From positions 124,001 through 188,000 of the forward strand of contig CAWIWC010000001.1 of NCBI GenBank assembly GCA_963839745.1: a DNA stretch of 64,000 nt. The letters are read 5' to 3'. Every line of letters begins with the position of its first letter. The first letter of the stretch is position 1. Source of the DNA: JAIBJN01 sp963839745 (GTDB taxonomy: Bacteria > Actinomycetota > Thermoleophilia > Gaiellales > Gaiellaceae). The translations under genes and the position numbers were made by a program. Shown here in pieces: positions 8,740 to 16,929 of the stretch. The notes under the pieces were generated by a model. That model had not been told where the DNA came from and searched no databases. It worked only from the letters and a program-made list of their open reading frames with translations.

Positions 8740-9766
8740 ACCTGACCTCCTCGACCCAGCCTTCGATCTCCGGCCAGGCGTCGTGCGGGCCGGGGCCCGC
8801 TTCCGGATGGAACTGGAGCGACCGTGCGTGCTCCTTCGGGAGCGCGAGGCCCTCGACGGTGCCGTCGTAGAGCGAGACGTGCGTGACCTCCGACCCGTCG
8901 CCGCGCACCGCGAAGCCGTGGTTCTGGCTCGTGACGAGGACGCGGCTCGACTCCAGCTCGAGCACCGGATGGTTGGCGCCGCGGTGGCCGAACGGGAGCT
9001 TGAAGGTCTCGAGCCCGGCCGCAAGCGCCAGCAGCTGGTGGCCGAGGCAGATCCCCAGGATCGGGACGCGGCCGAGCAGCTCCCTGACGACCTCGACCTG
9101 CGCGGGCAGCGCAGAAGGATCGCCCGGGCCGTTCGAGAGGAGCACGCCGGCGGGGCGGGCAGCGAGGATCGTGGCCGCGTCGGTGTCGTGCGGCCAGACG
9201 GTCACACGAACGCCTGCCGTCTTCAGCCGGCGGATGATCGAGTCCTTGCACCCGTAGTCGAGGACCGCGACCGGGGTCGAGCCGGCGCCGACCTCGTAGC
9301 GGCCGCTCGTTGACACGCCGGCGACGAGGGCGCGGCCCTCCATCCCGGCCTGAGCACGAATCGCGGCGAGCACCTCGTCCACCGACGCGGCGCCGGCCAC
9401 CGCGGCCGCCTTCATGGCCCCGTGCTCGCGCAGGCGCACGACGAGGGCGCGGGTGTCGATCTCCTCCAGGGCGACGATGCTCTGGCCGTGCAGCCAGCGG
9501 GGCCAGTCCTCCCCCGTCGCCCGCCGCATCAGCACGGCGCGCGCGTGGGTGCGCGTGGACTCGGAGCGTTGCGGCGAGACGCCGTAGTTCCCGATCATCG
9601 GGGCGGTGAACGCGACGAGTTGCTCGGCGAAGCTCGGGTCGGTGACGACCTCCTGGTAGCCGGTCATCGCCGTCGTGAAGACGGCTTCGCCGTGCGCGAT
9701 CCCGAGCGCCCCGACCGACCTGCCGCGAAAGACCGTCCCGTCCTCGAGGGCCAGGAAGCCGCTCAC
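8723..9766 (-). CDS. carA: Carbamoyl-phosphate synthase small subunit (glutaminase)
   Basis: CarA releases ammonia from glutamine and channels it to CarB. The class I amidotransferase domain has the nucleophile Cys240 in GICLGHQ and the partners His320 and Glu322 in FHPE. The N-terminal half shows MTGYQEVVTDPSF (about residues 34-46) and EEIDTRALVVRLREHG (about 101-116), typical of CarA. Length is slightly short of the usual 360-380 residues. It overlaps pyrC by four bases (ATGA) upstream and carB by 17 bp downstream, so translation is probably coupled along the operon. Confidence 0.96.
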   Translation of the reverse strand: MSGFLALEDGTVFRGRSVGALGIAHGEAVFTTAMTGYQEVVTDPSFAEQLVAFTAPMIGNYGVSPQRSESTRTHARAVLMRRATGEDWPRWLHGQSIVALEEIDTRALVVRLREHGAMKAAAVAGAASVDEVLAAIRAQAGMEGRALVAGVSTSGRYEVGAGSTPVAVLDYGCKDSIIRRLKTAGVRVTVWPHDTDAATILAARPAGVLLSNGPGDPSALPAQVEVVRELLGRVPILGICLGHQLLALAAGLETFKLPFGHRGANHPVLELESSRVLVTSQNHGFAVRGDGSEVTHVSLYDGTVEGLALPKEHARSLQFHPEAGPGPHDAWPEIEGWVEEVRYAQAA

Positions 9767-11040
9767 GCTGCGTACACGACCTTTCCGGCGGCCACCGTCT
9801 GGAGCACGCGGCCGTGGAGCTTCGAGCCGAGCAGCCAGGAATTGGCCGACTTCGACTTGAACGAGCCCTCGTCGACGTGCCAGGCGGCGTCGAGGTCGAG
9901 CAGGACGAGGTTCGCCGGCGCCCCGACCGCGATCGTCGGCGCCTCGAGGCCGTAGATGCGGGCCGGGCCGGCGCTCATGCGCTCCAGCAGCGTCGGCAGC
10001 GGGAGCACGCCGGGCTCGACGAGCTGCGTGTACAGGGCCGAAAACGCCGTCTCGAGGCCGGTGACTCCGAAAGGCGCCTCCTCGAACGGCACCTCCTTCT
10101 CGTAGCGGGCATGCGGGGCGTGGTCGGTGGCGACCGCCTCGATCGTCCCGTCGCGAAGCGCCTCGATGAGCGCGGCGCGGTCGTCGTCTGCCCGCAGCGG
10201 CGGGTTCATCTTCACGTTGGGATCGAGCGAGCGCACCGCGTCCTCGGTGAGGCAGAGGTGGTGCGGCGTGGCCTCTCCCGTCGCCCGGACGCCCGCGTCG
10301 CGGGCGCGTCGGAGGGCGTCGACCGACTCCCGAGCCGAGAGGTGGAGCAGGTGGAGCGGCCGCTCCTCGTACGCGGCGAGCGCGAGGTCGCGGTCGACCA
10401 TGACGCTCTCGGCGACCGACGGGTACCCGCCGAAGCCGAGCTCGGCCGAGACGAGCCCCTCGTGGACGTGGCCCCCTCGTGAGAGCGTCGGCTCCTCACA
10501 GTGGACGGCGATCGGCCGGTCTGCCGCAGCGCTGTACTGGAGCGCCCGGCGCACGAGGCCCGGCGCGACCACGGGGCGGCCGTCGTCCGTGAACCCCGCG
10601 GCGCCGCGCTCGGCGAGCTCGACCATCTCGGTCAGCTCGGCCCCCTGCTGAGCCTTGGTGATGGCGGCGAGGAACCCGACGGGCACCTCGGCCTCCTCCT
10701 GCGCGCGCTCGATGAGCGCGCCGAGGACCGCGGCGGAGTCGACGACCGGGTCGGTGTTGGGCATGGCGAGGATGGCGCAGTACCCGCCCGCGGCGGCCGC
10801 CCGCGTGCCGGAGCCGAGATCCTCCTCGTCCTCGCGGCCGGGCGTTCGCAGGTGGACGTGCGGGTCGACGAACGCCGGCGCGAGCACCTTGCCGTTGCCC
10901 CCGGAAGCGGGCTCGACGCTCGCGATCAGGCCGCGCTCGACCGTGACGGTGAGCGTCTCGTCGATCCCCTGGGTCGGGTCGACGACGCGGACGCCCTCGA
11001 AGGACAGCGAGTCCTTCCTGCCGTTCTTGCCGAAGAGCAT
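9763..11040 (-). CDS. pyrC: Dihydroorotase
   Basis: PyrC cyclises carbamoyl aspartate to dihydroorotate. The 425-residue protein is a type I dihydroorotase of the amidohydrolase family: DPHVHLRTPG at residues 59-68 gives His61 and His63 as metal ligands, followed by TDDGRP, VHCEEP, the HLLHLSARES histidines, TPHHLCLTED and the catalytic ATDHAPH. The ATG at 11040 shares one base with the pyrB stop. The open frame continues upstream only because pyrB is frameshifted into it. Confidence 0.96.
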   Translation of the reverse strand: MLFGKNGRKDSLSFEGVRVVDPTQGIDETLTVTVERGLIASVEPASGGNGKVLAPAFVDPHVHLRTPGREDEEDLGSGTRAAAAGGYCAILAMPNTDPVVDSAAVLGALIERAQEEAEVPVGFLAAITKAQQGAELTEMVELAERGAAGFTDDGRPVVAPGLVRRALQYSAAADRPIAVHCEEPTLSRGGHVHEGLVSAELGFGGYPSVAESVMVDRDLALAAYEERPLHLLHLSARESVDALRRARDAGVRATGEATPHHLCLTEDAVRSLDPNVKMNPPLRADDDRAALIEALRDGTIEAVATDHAPHARYEKEVPFEEAPFGVTGLETAFSALYTQLVEPGVLPLPTLLERMSAGPARIYGLEAPTIAVGAPANLVLLDLDAAWHVDEGSFKSKSANSWLLGSKLHGRVLQTVAAGKVVYAA

Positions 11041-12039
11041 CAGGCCACCTCCTCGATCTCCGCGACCTTGACCTCGACCGGGCCCTGCGTGAGCAGGTCG
11101 TAGAGGACTGCCATCCGCACGACGAGGCCGCTGCGCACCTGGCGCTCGACGAGCGACTCGGCTGCATCGGCGACGGCGGGATCGATCTCGACCCCGCGGT
11201 TCATCGGGCCCGGGGTGCATGACCCTCTGCCCCGGCCGCAGCCGCTCCGGCGTCACGCCCCAGCGCGCCGTGTACTCACGGAGGCTCGGGACGTAGTTCG
11301 CGCCTTCGAGCATGCGCTCGCGCTGCATGCGCAGGACGTAGACGACGTCGGCGGCCTTCGCGTCGTCGATGTCGTAGGAGACCTCGCAGCCCATGGCCTC
11401 GATCCCGCGTGGGATGAGCGGCGGCGGGCCGATCAGCGTGACGCGCGCGCCCATGAGGACGAGCGCCTGGATGTTCGAGCGCGCGACCCGCGAGTGGAGG
11501 ACGTCGCCCACGATCGCCACGTGGAGCCCCTCGATCCCGCCCAGCTCCTCGTCGAGCGTGTAGAGGTCGAGCAGCGCCTGCGTCGGGTGCTGGTGCTTCC
11601 CGTCCCCGGCGTTGACGACGTGCGCGGGCGTGTACCGCGCGGCCAGGAGCGGGGCGCCGATGTGGGCGTGGCGGATGACGATCACGTCCGGGTCGTAGGC
11701 GCCGATCGTCAGCAGCGTGTCCTTGAGGGATTCGCCCTTCTCGACTGCGGAGCCGGAGGACTTGATGGACATGACGTCCGCGGACAGGCGCTTGGCGGCG
11801 AGCTCGAAGCTCGAGGACGTCCGCGTGGAGGCCTCGAAGAAGAGGTTCACAACCGTCCGGCCGCGTAGCGTCGGCAGCTTCTTGACGTCGCGCTCGACCG
11901 ACCGCGCGAAGGTGCGGGCGAGCGCGAGCAGGCGCTCGACGTCCTCGCGCTCCAGGTCGGCGATCGAGATCATGTGCCGCCTCGCCGGCGGCTTGGGTGG
12001 CAGGAGCTCCGAGCGGAGCAGTGGTCGGATGTCGGCCAT
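11040..12039 (-). CDS. pyrB: Aspartate carbamoyltransferase (one-base frameshift)
   Basis: PyrB joins carbamoyl phosphate and aspartate. Carbamoyl-phosphate binding residues lie in STRTSSSFELA at about residues 71-81; VNAGDGKHQHPTQALLD and GDVLHSRVARSN follow. The frame breaks after R-V-M-H-P-G-P near 11206-11215, in a run of C and G bases. Deleting one base restores MNRGVEIDP and a normal C-terminus ending at 11040. Total length is 3n+1. The start at 12039 lies 8 bp after the pyrR stop, with GGAAG just upstream. A homopolymer error is the simplest explanation, as pyrimidine synthesis needs this gene. Confidence 0.92.
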
Positions 12040-12047
12040 CGGCTTCC

Positions 12048-12623
12048 TCACTTTCCGGGGGCGGGTACGAGCAGGACTCGGTCGACCTCGTCGACCTCGA
12101 CGAGCTGCACCTGCACGCGCTCGTCGTGAGACGTCGGCAGGTTCTTGCCGACGTAATCGGGGCGGATCGGGAGCTCGCGGTGGCCGCGGTCGACGAGCAC
12201 CGCGAGCTGGACGCGCGCAGGGCGTCCGTAGTCGAACAGGGCGTCGATCGCCGCCCGAATGGTTCGGCCCGTGAAGAGGACGTCGTCGCAGAGGACGCAG
12301 GTCATCCCCTCGAGCGGGAAGTCGAGGCGCGTGGCGCGCACGACGGGCTGCGGGTGGAGTGGAGCGCCGCCGCCGCGCACGTGGACGTCGTCGCGGTGGA
12401 ACGTGATGTCGAGGGTGCCGAGCGCGATCTCGCGGTCGGTGAACTCCTCGATCAGCCGGCGGATGCGCTGGGCGACGGGCACGCCGCGCGTGTGGATCCC
12501 GACGAGCGCAGTGCGATCGAGGTCGGGGTTGCGCTCGACGATCTCGTGCGCGATGCGGGCGATCGTGCGCCGAAGCGCCTCTCCGTCCAGCAGCAGCTTG
12601 TCCGCCTGTGCAGGCGCAGCCAC
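12048..12623 (-). CDS. pyrR: PyrR: pyrimidine regulator / uracil phosphoribosyltransferase
   Basis: PyrR senses UMP and binds pyr mRNA; many homologues also have weak uracil phosphoribosyltransferase activity. The 191-residue protein shows the PRPP motif VLCDDVLFTGRT in its middle, the N-terminal LVGIHTRGVPVA and the C-terminal LPIRPDYVGKNLPT. It starts with GTG at 12623, with AGGAG six bases upstream. That Shine-Dalgarno lies just downstream of a PyrR-type RNA hairpin (12624-12656), so autoregulation of translation is likely. It heads the pyr block. Confidence 0.96.
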   Translation of the reverse strand: MAAPAQADKLLLDGEALRRTIARIAHEIVERNPDLDRTALVGIHTRGVPVAQRIRRLIEEFTDREIALGTLDITFHRDDVHVRGGGAPLHPQPVVRATRLDFPLEGMTCVLCDDVLFTGRTIRAAIDALFDYGRPARVQLAVLVDRGHRELPIRPDYVGKNLPTSHDERVQVQLVEVDEVDRVLLVPAPGK

Positions 12624-12656
12624 GATCCACTCCTTTCCGGCCTCACGGGACCGAGT
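12624..12656 (-). promoter_or_regulatory. PyrR-binding RNA loop overlapping the pyrR ribosome binding site
   Basis: On the minus strand, a C-G-G/C-C-G stem encloses the loop TCCCGTGAGG, followed by AAAGGAG and then the GTG start. This matches the conserved PyrR recognition loop (U-C-C-n-G-n-G-A-G-G-C) of Bacillus antitermination leaders and the single-loop translational sites described for Mycobacterium. There is no room for a terminator/antiterminator pair in this 52-base leader. I infer repression of translation by PyrR-UMP masking the ribosome binding site. Confidence 0.8.
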
Positions 12657-12675
12657 TAAAGGTGCGGGCTGGAGA

Positions 12676-13450
12676 CTAGCCGTCCTTGCGGACGGCGTCC
12701 AACTGCGCCAGCAGCCGGCGGTGTAGCTCCTGCGCTGCCGTCCCGGGCGCCGCGCCGAGCTCCTCGCGGAGAAGGACCCGCAGACCGTCGTACACGCGCA
12801 GCGCCTCCGCGACGTTGTCCTCGGCGGCGAGCGCCTCCATCAGGAGCCGGTAGCCGCTCTCCCGGAACGGCGCCGCCTCCACGAGCGCGCGACCAGCGCG
12901 TCCGGCCGCCGCAAGCTCGGTGCCGCCCATCGCAGAGGCCGACGGCGCCCACGCATTCGAGGGCCCGCAGCCGAACGTCTTCGAGCCACCGGCGGCGCTC
13001 GTCGATCCAGGGGGCGTCATAGCCGGGGAGCAGCCCACGGTTGGCGATGTAGAGCGCGGTGCGCGCTGGTGCCCAAGCGCGCTCCCATTCTTCGAGAGCG
13101 ACGGCCGACTCCGCCCGATGAACGCCGACTCCGGCTGCTTCGAGGTCGACCCAGGCGTCCCGAGGGAGACTGAGCCGCAGCTCGGCCTTGCCGTCCAGGA
13201 CGCCCTCACCGGCGGCCCGCCTGACCTTCGAGAGAAGCGATGCGAGCGCGGTTTCCGCGGCGTCCGGCGCGCCGCCCGGCCAGAGGACGTCTATGAGCTC
13301 GGGGCGGGTGACCATCCGCGCCCGGTTCGCCGCGAGGTAGGCGAAGAGCAGTCGACCCTGCCTCCCGGGGAGTGCCTCCTCGACGCGCTGCCCGGCCACC
13401 TCGGCGACGAGGCGCCCGCAAAGCTGGATCCTCGTGCCGCCGCCCGCCAA
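12676..13450 (-). CDS. BTAD/SARP-type transcriptional regulator (one-base frameshift)
   Basis: The N-terminal ~95 residues resemble an OmpR-like winged helix (RLLFAYLAANRARMVTRPEL, then DVLWPGGAPDAAETALASLLSKVRRA). The rest is a tetratricopeptide-like bacterial transcriptional activator domain ending YRLLMEALAAEDNVAEALR. That is the SARP layout without ATPase or effector domains. The two halves are in different frames; the shift falls near 12925-12960. Using the TTG at 13450, preceded by GGAGGA, total length is 3n+1, again one extra base. It lies upstream of pyrR on the same strand, divergent from DUF1059. Its target genes are unknown. Confidence 0.75.
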
Positions 13451-13517
13451 GGTTCCTCCAAGGTAACGGCAAGGCGGCGGGAGCGACAATGCCGGCGTTC
13501 ACGAAGAAGGAGCAGTC

Positions 13518-13676
13518 ATGGGAAAGGTCGTCAACTGCGAGTGCGGAGAGGTCGTGCGCGCCGAGAGCGACGGCGAGCTGGTCGCCAGCGTGGAGGCTCA
13601 TGTCGCGCGCAACCATCCCGACCTCGTCGGGAAGCTCTCCCGCGAGGACATTCTCGGCATGGCCGAGGAGGAGTAG
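13518..13676 (+). CDS. DUF1059 small protein
   Basis: This 52-residue protein has CECGE near the N-terminus and H-V-A-R-N-H-P near residue 31-37, the Cys/His arrangement of the DUF1059 family, probably a small metal-binding domain. AGGAG precedes the ATG by a few bases. It is followed after 2 bp by a DsrE-like gene on the same strand, so the two are likely one transcript. Function of the family is unknown to me. Confidence 0.75.
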   Translation: MGKVVNCECGEVVRAESDGELVASVEAHVARNHPDLVGKLSREDILGMAEEE

Positions 13677-13678
13677 GC

Positions 13679-14032
13679 GTGCGGCTGCTGGTCAACGTCG
13701 TCACCGGTCCGGAGAACGCCACGCGAGCCGCGCTCGGGCTGCTCGTGGCCCGAACCGCGGCGGCGGAAGGCCACGAGGTTCGCGTGTTCCTGGGCGGCGA
13801 CGGAGTCAATCTCGCCCGTCCCGAGACGGCGGAGGCAGTACACGGGATCGGGACGGGCTCCCTGGCCGAGCACTGGGACGCGCTCGTCGCGGCCGGCGTG
13901 GAGATCTCGCTCTCGGCGCGGTCGAGCATGGCGCGCGGCATCGACGCGGGGACGAGAGAGGGCGTCGAGCTGGCGCCGCCGACGCGCATGGTCGAGCTCG
14001 CGGAGTGGTCGGAGAAGGCGCTCGTCTACTGA
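13679..14032 (+). CDS. DsrE/DsrF-like family protein
   Basis: A 117-residue alpha/beta protein begins with LLVNVVTGPENATRAALGLLVARTAAAEGHEVRVFLGGDGV, the pattern of DsrE/YchN-like proteins, which include sulfur-relay carriers. The usual conserved Cys of true sulfur carriers is absent: the protein contains no cysteine that I can find. A sulfur-transfer role is therefore doubtful. It starts with GTG 2 bp after the DUF1059 stop. Its 3' end overlaps the convergent methyltransferase by a few bases. Confidence 0.7.
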   Translation: MRLLVNVVTGPENATRAALGLLVARTAAAEGHEVRVFLGGDGVNLARPETAEAVHGIGTGSLAEHWDALVAAGVEISLSARSSMARGIDAGTREGVELAPPTRMVELAEWSEKALVY

Positions 14033-14673
14033 GCCGGGGCGTCGGCGGAGACCACGGCCCACTCGAGCACTGACTCGATCTCCTCCGGGAGCTCGCGCTC
14101 GGCGCGCTCCAGCCCGGCGGCGTACGTCTCCTCGTCGAGCAGGCGAAGCGTCGAGATGTACCGGCCGCGGATGCGCTCCAGCGCGTCGGCGCGGGAGATC
14201 GAGCGGCGCTGTCCGAGGGTCGTCGTCCGTGCGGTCGCGAAGCCCGCGTCGAGGAGCTCCGCCTCGAGCGCGTCGGGCCGCGGAAAGCGCCGGCGGTCGA
14301 TCTCCCCCACCTCGGGAAACACGGACGTGAGCCAGTACCACTCGAAGTGGCCCTCGGTGAACGTCGCGATCGAGGCGCGGCCCCCGGGAACGAGCACGCG
14401 CGCGAGCTCCGGGAGCGCCCGCGGCCGGTCGACGAGGTGGACGACGAGGCGAAGCACCACGCGCTCGAACCAGGCGTCCTTGAACGGCAGCTCCTCGGCG
14501 CGCCCGAGCTTCAGCCCGACGCGCTTGCCCACGGCCGCCCTCGCGACCTCGAGCATCTCCTCGGACGCGTCGACGCCCCAGACCCGCGCGCCCCGCTCGG
14601 CGAGCGCCGACGCGAGGGCGCCCGTGCCGCAGCCGACGTCGAGGACCCGGCGGCCCGGAAGGTCGCCCTCCAC
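14026..14673 (-). CDS. Class I SAM-dependent methyltransferase (N-terminus uncertain)
   Basis: Motif I is RVLDVGCGTGALASALAERG, followed by WGVDASEEML and LPFKDAWFERVV, a Methyltransf_11-type fold. The substrate cannot be told. The GTG at 14673 is the first available start, but the frame stays clearly coding upstream to about 14770 (residues read FGPLAENYDRLRPLDESWWELV, a normal N-terminus for the family). No ATG, GTG or TTG occurs there before the DUF2007 gene ends. The true start is probably hidden by a base error. It is convergent with the DsrE gene. Confidence 0.8.
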   Translation of the reverse strand: MEGDLPGRRVLDVGCGTGALASALAERGARVWGVDASEEMLEVARAAVGKRVGLKLGRAEELPFKDAWFERVVLRLVVHLVDRPRALPELARVLVPGGRASIATFTEGHFEWYWLTSVFPEVGEIDRRRFPRPDALEAELLDAGFATARTTTLGQRRSISRADALERIRGRYISTLRLLDEETYAAGLERAERELPEEIESVLEWAVVSADAPAQ

Positions 14674-14770
14674 GACGAGCAGCTCGACGAGCTCCCACCA
14701 GCTCTCGTCGAGCGGGCGGAGCCGGTCGTAGTTCTCCGCGAGGGGCCCGAAGTCCGGCGCGCCGGTGACC

Positions 14771-15004
14771 CTAGCGTCCGCCGATGAGCTCGTCGGGATC
14801 GGTCATGGACTCGATGGCGTGTTGCGCCTCTTCGAGCGATCGCTCCGGGACCATGACCTTCTGCGGTGCGTCATCCAGCGCCGCCGGATGCTGCTCCACC
14901 GCGGGGTGAAGCTCCGACTGGATCCCCGCCGAGTGCAGGATCGTCTGGATCTCCTCCGCTTCCGCGAGGTCCCCTGCCACCGCCACCTGAACCATCCCTG
15001 TCAT
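14771..15004 (-). CDS. DUF2007 / putative signal-transducing protein
   Basis: A 77-residue protein reads VQVAVAGDLAEAEEIQTILHSAGIQSELHP and then VMVPERSLEEAQHAIE, the small ferredoxin-like DUF2007 fold (sometimes named putative prokaryotic signal transducing protein). A strong GAGGAGG lies about 8 bases before the ATG. The start overlaps the 3' end of the RNase Z frame. Biochemical function is not established. Confidence 0.8.
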   Translation of the reverse strand: MTGMVQVAVAGDLAEAEEIQTILHSAGIQSELHPAVEQHPAALDDAPQKVMVPERSLEEAQHAIESMTDPDELIGGR

Positions 15005-15974
15005 GCGGCTCGGCCTCCTCTCGCGTCACTTTCGCTCCGCCCTTGATGAGCCGGGGGCCGCCCCGCTCCTGGAACCGGACGTCGATGATATCGAAGTCCC
15101 TCGGAACCACTGTCTCCGGGAAAACCTCGCGCGCTTCCCGTGCGATCTCCGGGCCGAAGTACCGGTTGGAGAGGTGCGTCAGGGCGAGCATCTGCACGCC
15201 CGCGGCCGCGGCGAGCCCCGCCGCGCCGGCGGCCGTGGAGTGCGCGGTCTCGTCGGCGCGCTCGCGCTCCTCCTCGGCGAAGGTGGCCTCGTGGACGAGG
15301 ACGTCTGCGTCCTTCGCGACCTCGAGGACGCTCGCCGCAGGCGCCGTGTCGCCGGCGAAGACGATCCGCCGCCCGGGCCTGGGCGGCCCGAGGACCTGCT
15401 CGGGGCGAACCTCGCCGCCGTCCGGCAGCTGGACCGACTCGCCGGCCTGGAGACGGCCGAAGAGTGGCCCGTCCGGCACTCCCAGCGACCGGGCGGTCTC
15501 GACGTCGAAGCGGCCCGGCCGTGGAAGCTCCACGAACGCGTAGCCGTTGGCCGTCACGCCGTGCGCGACCTTGAAGGGGACGATGCGGTAGTCCCCGCGG
15601 TCGACGACGTCGCCGTCTCGCAGCTCGACGAGCTCGACCGGGTAGCTGAGCTTCCCGAAGATCCGCTGGAGGGCGCCGAAGAGGTCACGCAGCCCCGGGG
15701 GCCCGTAGACCGTCAGCGGGACCACGCGGCTCCGGAGCGCGAACGTCTTCAGCATTCCCGGCAGGCCGAGGTAATGGTCCGCGTGGTAGTGCGTGAGGAA
15801 CACCTCCGGGAGCTCGATCAGCCCGATGGTCGACCGCAGGAGCTGGCGCTGGGTGCCCTCGCCGCAGTCGACGAGCATGCGCTCGCCCCCGCGCCGGACC
15901 AGCGTCCCGGAGAGCCCGCGGCGGGCCGTGGGGACCGAGCCCGAGGTCCCGAGGAAGACAAGATCGAGATCCAC
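14871..15974 (-). CDS. rnz: Ribonuclease Z
   Basis: Rnz removes 3' trailers from tRNA precursors. The metallo-beta-lactamase motif THYHADH gives ligands His62, His64, Asp66 and His67. FAGDTAPA and the late HLSNRYF motif follow. About 310-325 residues is normal, but this frame reaches 367 by running 134 bp into the DUF2007 gene, ending in a low-complexity Gly/Pro/Asp tail. Same-strand overlap of that size is unusual, so the natural stop near 15000 may be masked by an extra base. Most tRNA genes in this window lack an encoded CCA, which makes Rnz processing relevant. Confidence 0.93.
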   Translation of the reverse strand: MDLDLVFLGTSGSVPTARRGLSGTLVRRGGERMLVDCGEGTQRQLLRSTIGLIELPEVFLTHYHADHYLGLPGMLKTFALRSRVVPLTVYGPPGLRDLFGALQRIFGKLSYPVELVELRDGDVVDRGDYRIVPFKVAHGVTANGYAFVELPRPGRFDVETARSLGVPDGPLFGRLQAGESVQLPDGGEVRPEQVLGPPRPGRRIVFAGDTAPAASVLEVAKDADVLVHEATFAEEERERADETAHSTAAGAAGLAAAAGVQMLALTHLSNRYFGPEIAREAREVFPETVVPRDFDIIDVRFQERGGPRLIKGGAKVTREEAEPHDRDGSGGGGRGPRGSGGDPDDPALGGDPVGASPRGGAASGGAG

Positions 15975-16105
15975 GGCAGAAGTCTAGGGGCCGTCCGCTC
16001 GATCCGGCCTTCCGCCCTCAGCCCTTCGGCCTGCACCACACGACGGAACGCGACGCGTATTCGGTTGTTCGGACGCGGCCGACCGGGCCGCGGACTGCTC
16101 CGACG

Positions 16106-16369
16106 CTAGGCACCACCCGCCCGCGCGGGCAGGTAGAGGATCGTTCCCGGCTGGAGCGCGGTTCCCCCGAGGCCGTTCCGGTCGCGGATGCGCCAGACGC
16201 CTTCGCGGGGATCGCCGCCGTAGCGCGACGCAGCGAGCTCCCACAGGGTGTCCCCGGGCTGGACGACGTAGCGCTCCTCGGGGCCCGCGCCGCTCGACGG
16301 ACGGGGAACTGCGAGCAGCAGCGCGCCGACGATGGCGCAGAGGATGAGAAGCGACCGCCAAGGGAACAT
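16106..16369 (-). CDS. Small membrane-anchored LysM protein, likely SOS-induced (YneA/ChiZ-like)
   Basis: An 87-residue protein has one hydrophobic segment (residues 6-21) and one LysM domain (about 33-82: YVVQPGDTLWELAASRYGG ... LQPGTILYLP). This is the size and layout of Bacillus YneA and resembles the mycobacterial SOS protein Rv2719c/ChiZ, both division inhibitors. A perfect 12-bp LexA-type palindrome covers the ATG (16364-16375). There is no Shine-Dalgarno, and TACCAT eight bases upstream could be a -10 element, so a leaderless transcript is plausible. lexA itself is not in the window. Division arrest is inferred from architecture and operator only. Confidence 0.75.
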   Translation of the reverse strand: MFPWRSLLILCAIVGALLLAVPRPSSGAGPEERYVVQPGDTLWELAASRYGGDPREGVWRIRDRNGLGGTALQPGTILYLPARAGGA

Positions 16370-16375
16370 ATGTTC
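16364..16375. promoter_or_regulatory. LexA-type SOS box
   Basis: GAACATATGTTC is a perfect inverted repeat, extended on one side to CGAACATATGTTC. It fits the Gram-positive/actinobacterial LexA consensus CGAAC-N4-GTTCG except for one outer base. It contains the start codon of the LysM protein, where bound repressor would block transcription initiation. Confidence 0.72.
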
Positions 16376-16458
16376 GTATGGTAGCGACCCGTTCGGACGG
16401 AGTCCAGTGCGTTCGTCCCGAGCCCCAAAACCTTGGACGTAAGCAGGGCGCGGAAGCT

Positions 16459-16929
16459 TCAGTCGAGTGCGATCAGATGGGGCTCGCCTTCGACCAGGAC
16501 CGCGAGCGAGTGCCCCGGAGCGCGCCGGCGCTCGGTCGGGCTGCCCGGGTTCACGATCCAGACGTCTTCGTGACGGGTGACTTCCGGCAGGTGCGTGTGC
16601 CCGTAGGCGATCACCACGCACTCCGGGAACCATTCGACGAGCCGCGCGTGCCGGCCCTGCGCTGGGCCGGGGTCGTGGACGAGGCCGATGCGCAGGCCCT
16701 CCGCCTCGACGACCGTGCGCTCGGGGAGCGAGGCCTTGAGGTCGGGCTCATCCATGTTCCCGTGCACCGCCTCGACGCACACGATGCTCCGCATGTCCTC
16801 GAGCGCAGCGCTCGTCGTTACATCCCCGACGTGCAGCGCCACCGACGCCTGCTCCAGCACCCGTACGCATCCCTTCGGCAGGGCGCGATTACCGCGCGGG
16901 AGATGCGTATCCCCGAAGAGGACGATCAG
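16459..16929 (-). CDS. YfcE/MJ0936-type metallophosphoesterase
   Basis: The protein opens with IVLFGDTHLPRG (metal ligands D and H), then HVGDVT, VHGNMD, H-D-P-G-P and GHTHLPEV near the C-terminus, the complete motif series of small calcineurin-like phosphodiesterases. At about 156 residues it is the usual size. The substrate is not predictable. Only a CTG (16929) is available as start, overlapping the stop of the upstream aminopeptidase. No ATG, GTG or TTG fits, so either CTG is used or a base error hides the start. Confidence 0.85.
   Translation of the reverse strand: MIVLFGDTHLPRGNRALPKGCVRVLEQASVALHVGDVTTSAALEDMRSIVCVEAVHGNMDEPDLKASLPERTVVEAEGLRIGLVHDPGPAQGRHARLVEWFPECVVIAYGHTHLPEVTRHEDVWIVNPGSPTERRRAPGHSLAVLVEGEPHLIALD

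Noticed and set aside
9763..12630. A single 955-codon frame apparently fusing pyrB and pyrC
   Set aside because: It arises from the pyrB frameshift. The natural pyrB end and pyrC start (sharing one base at 11040) are visible in the correct frames.
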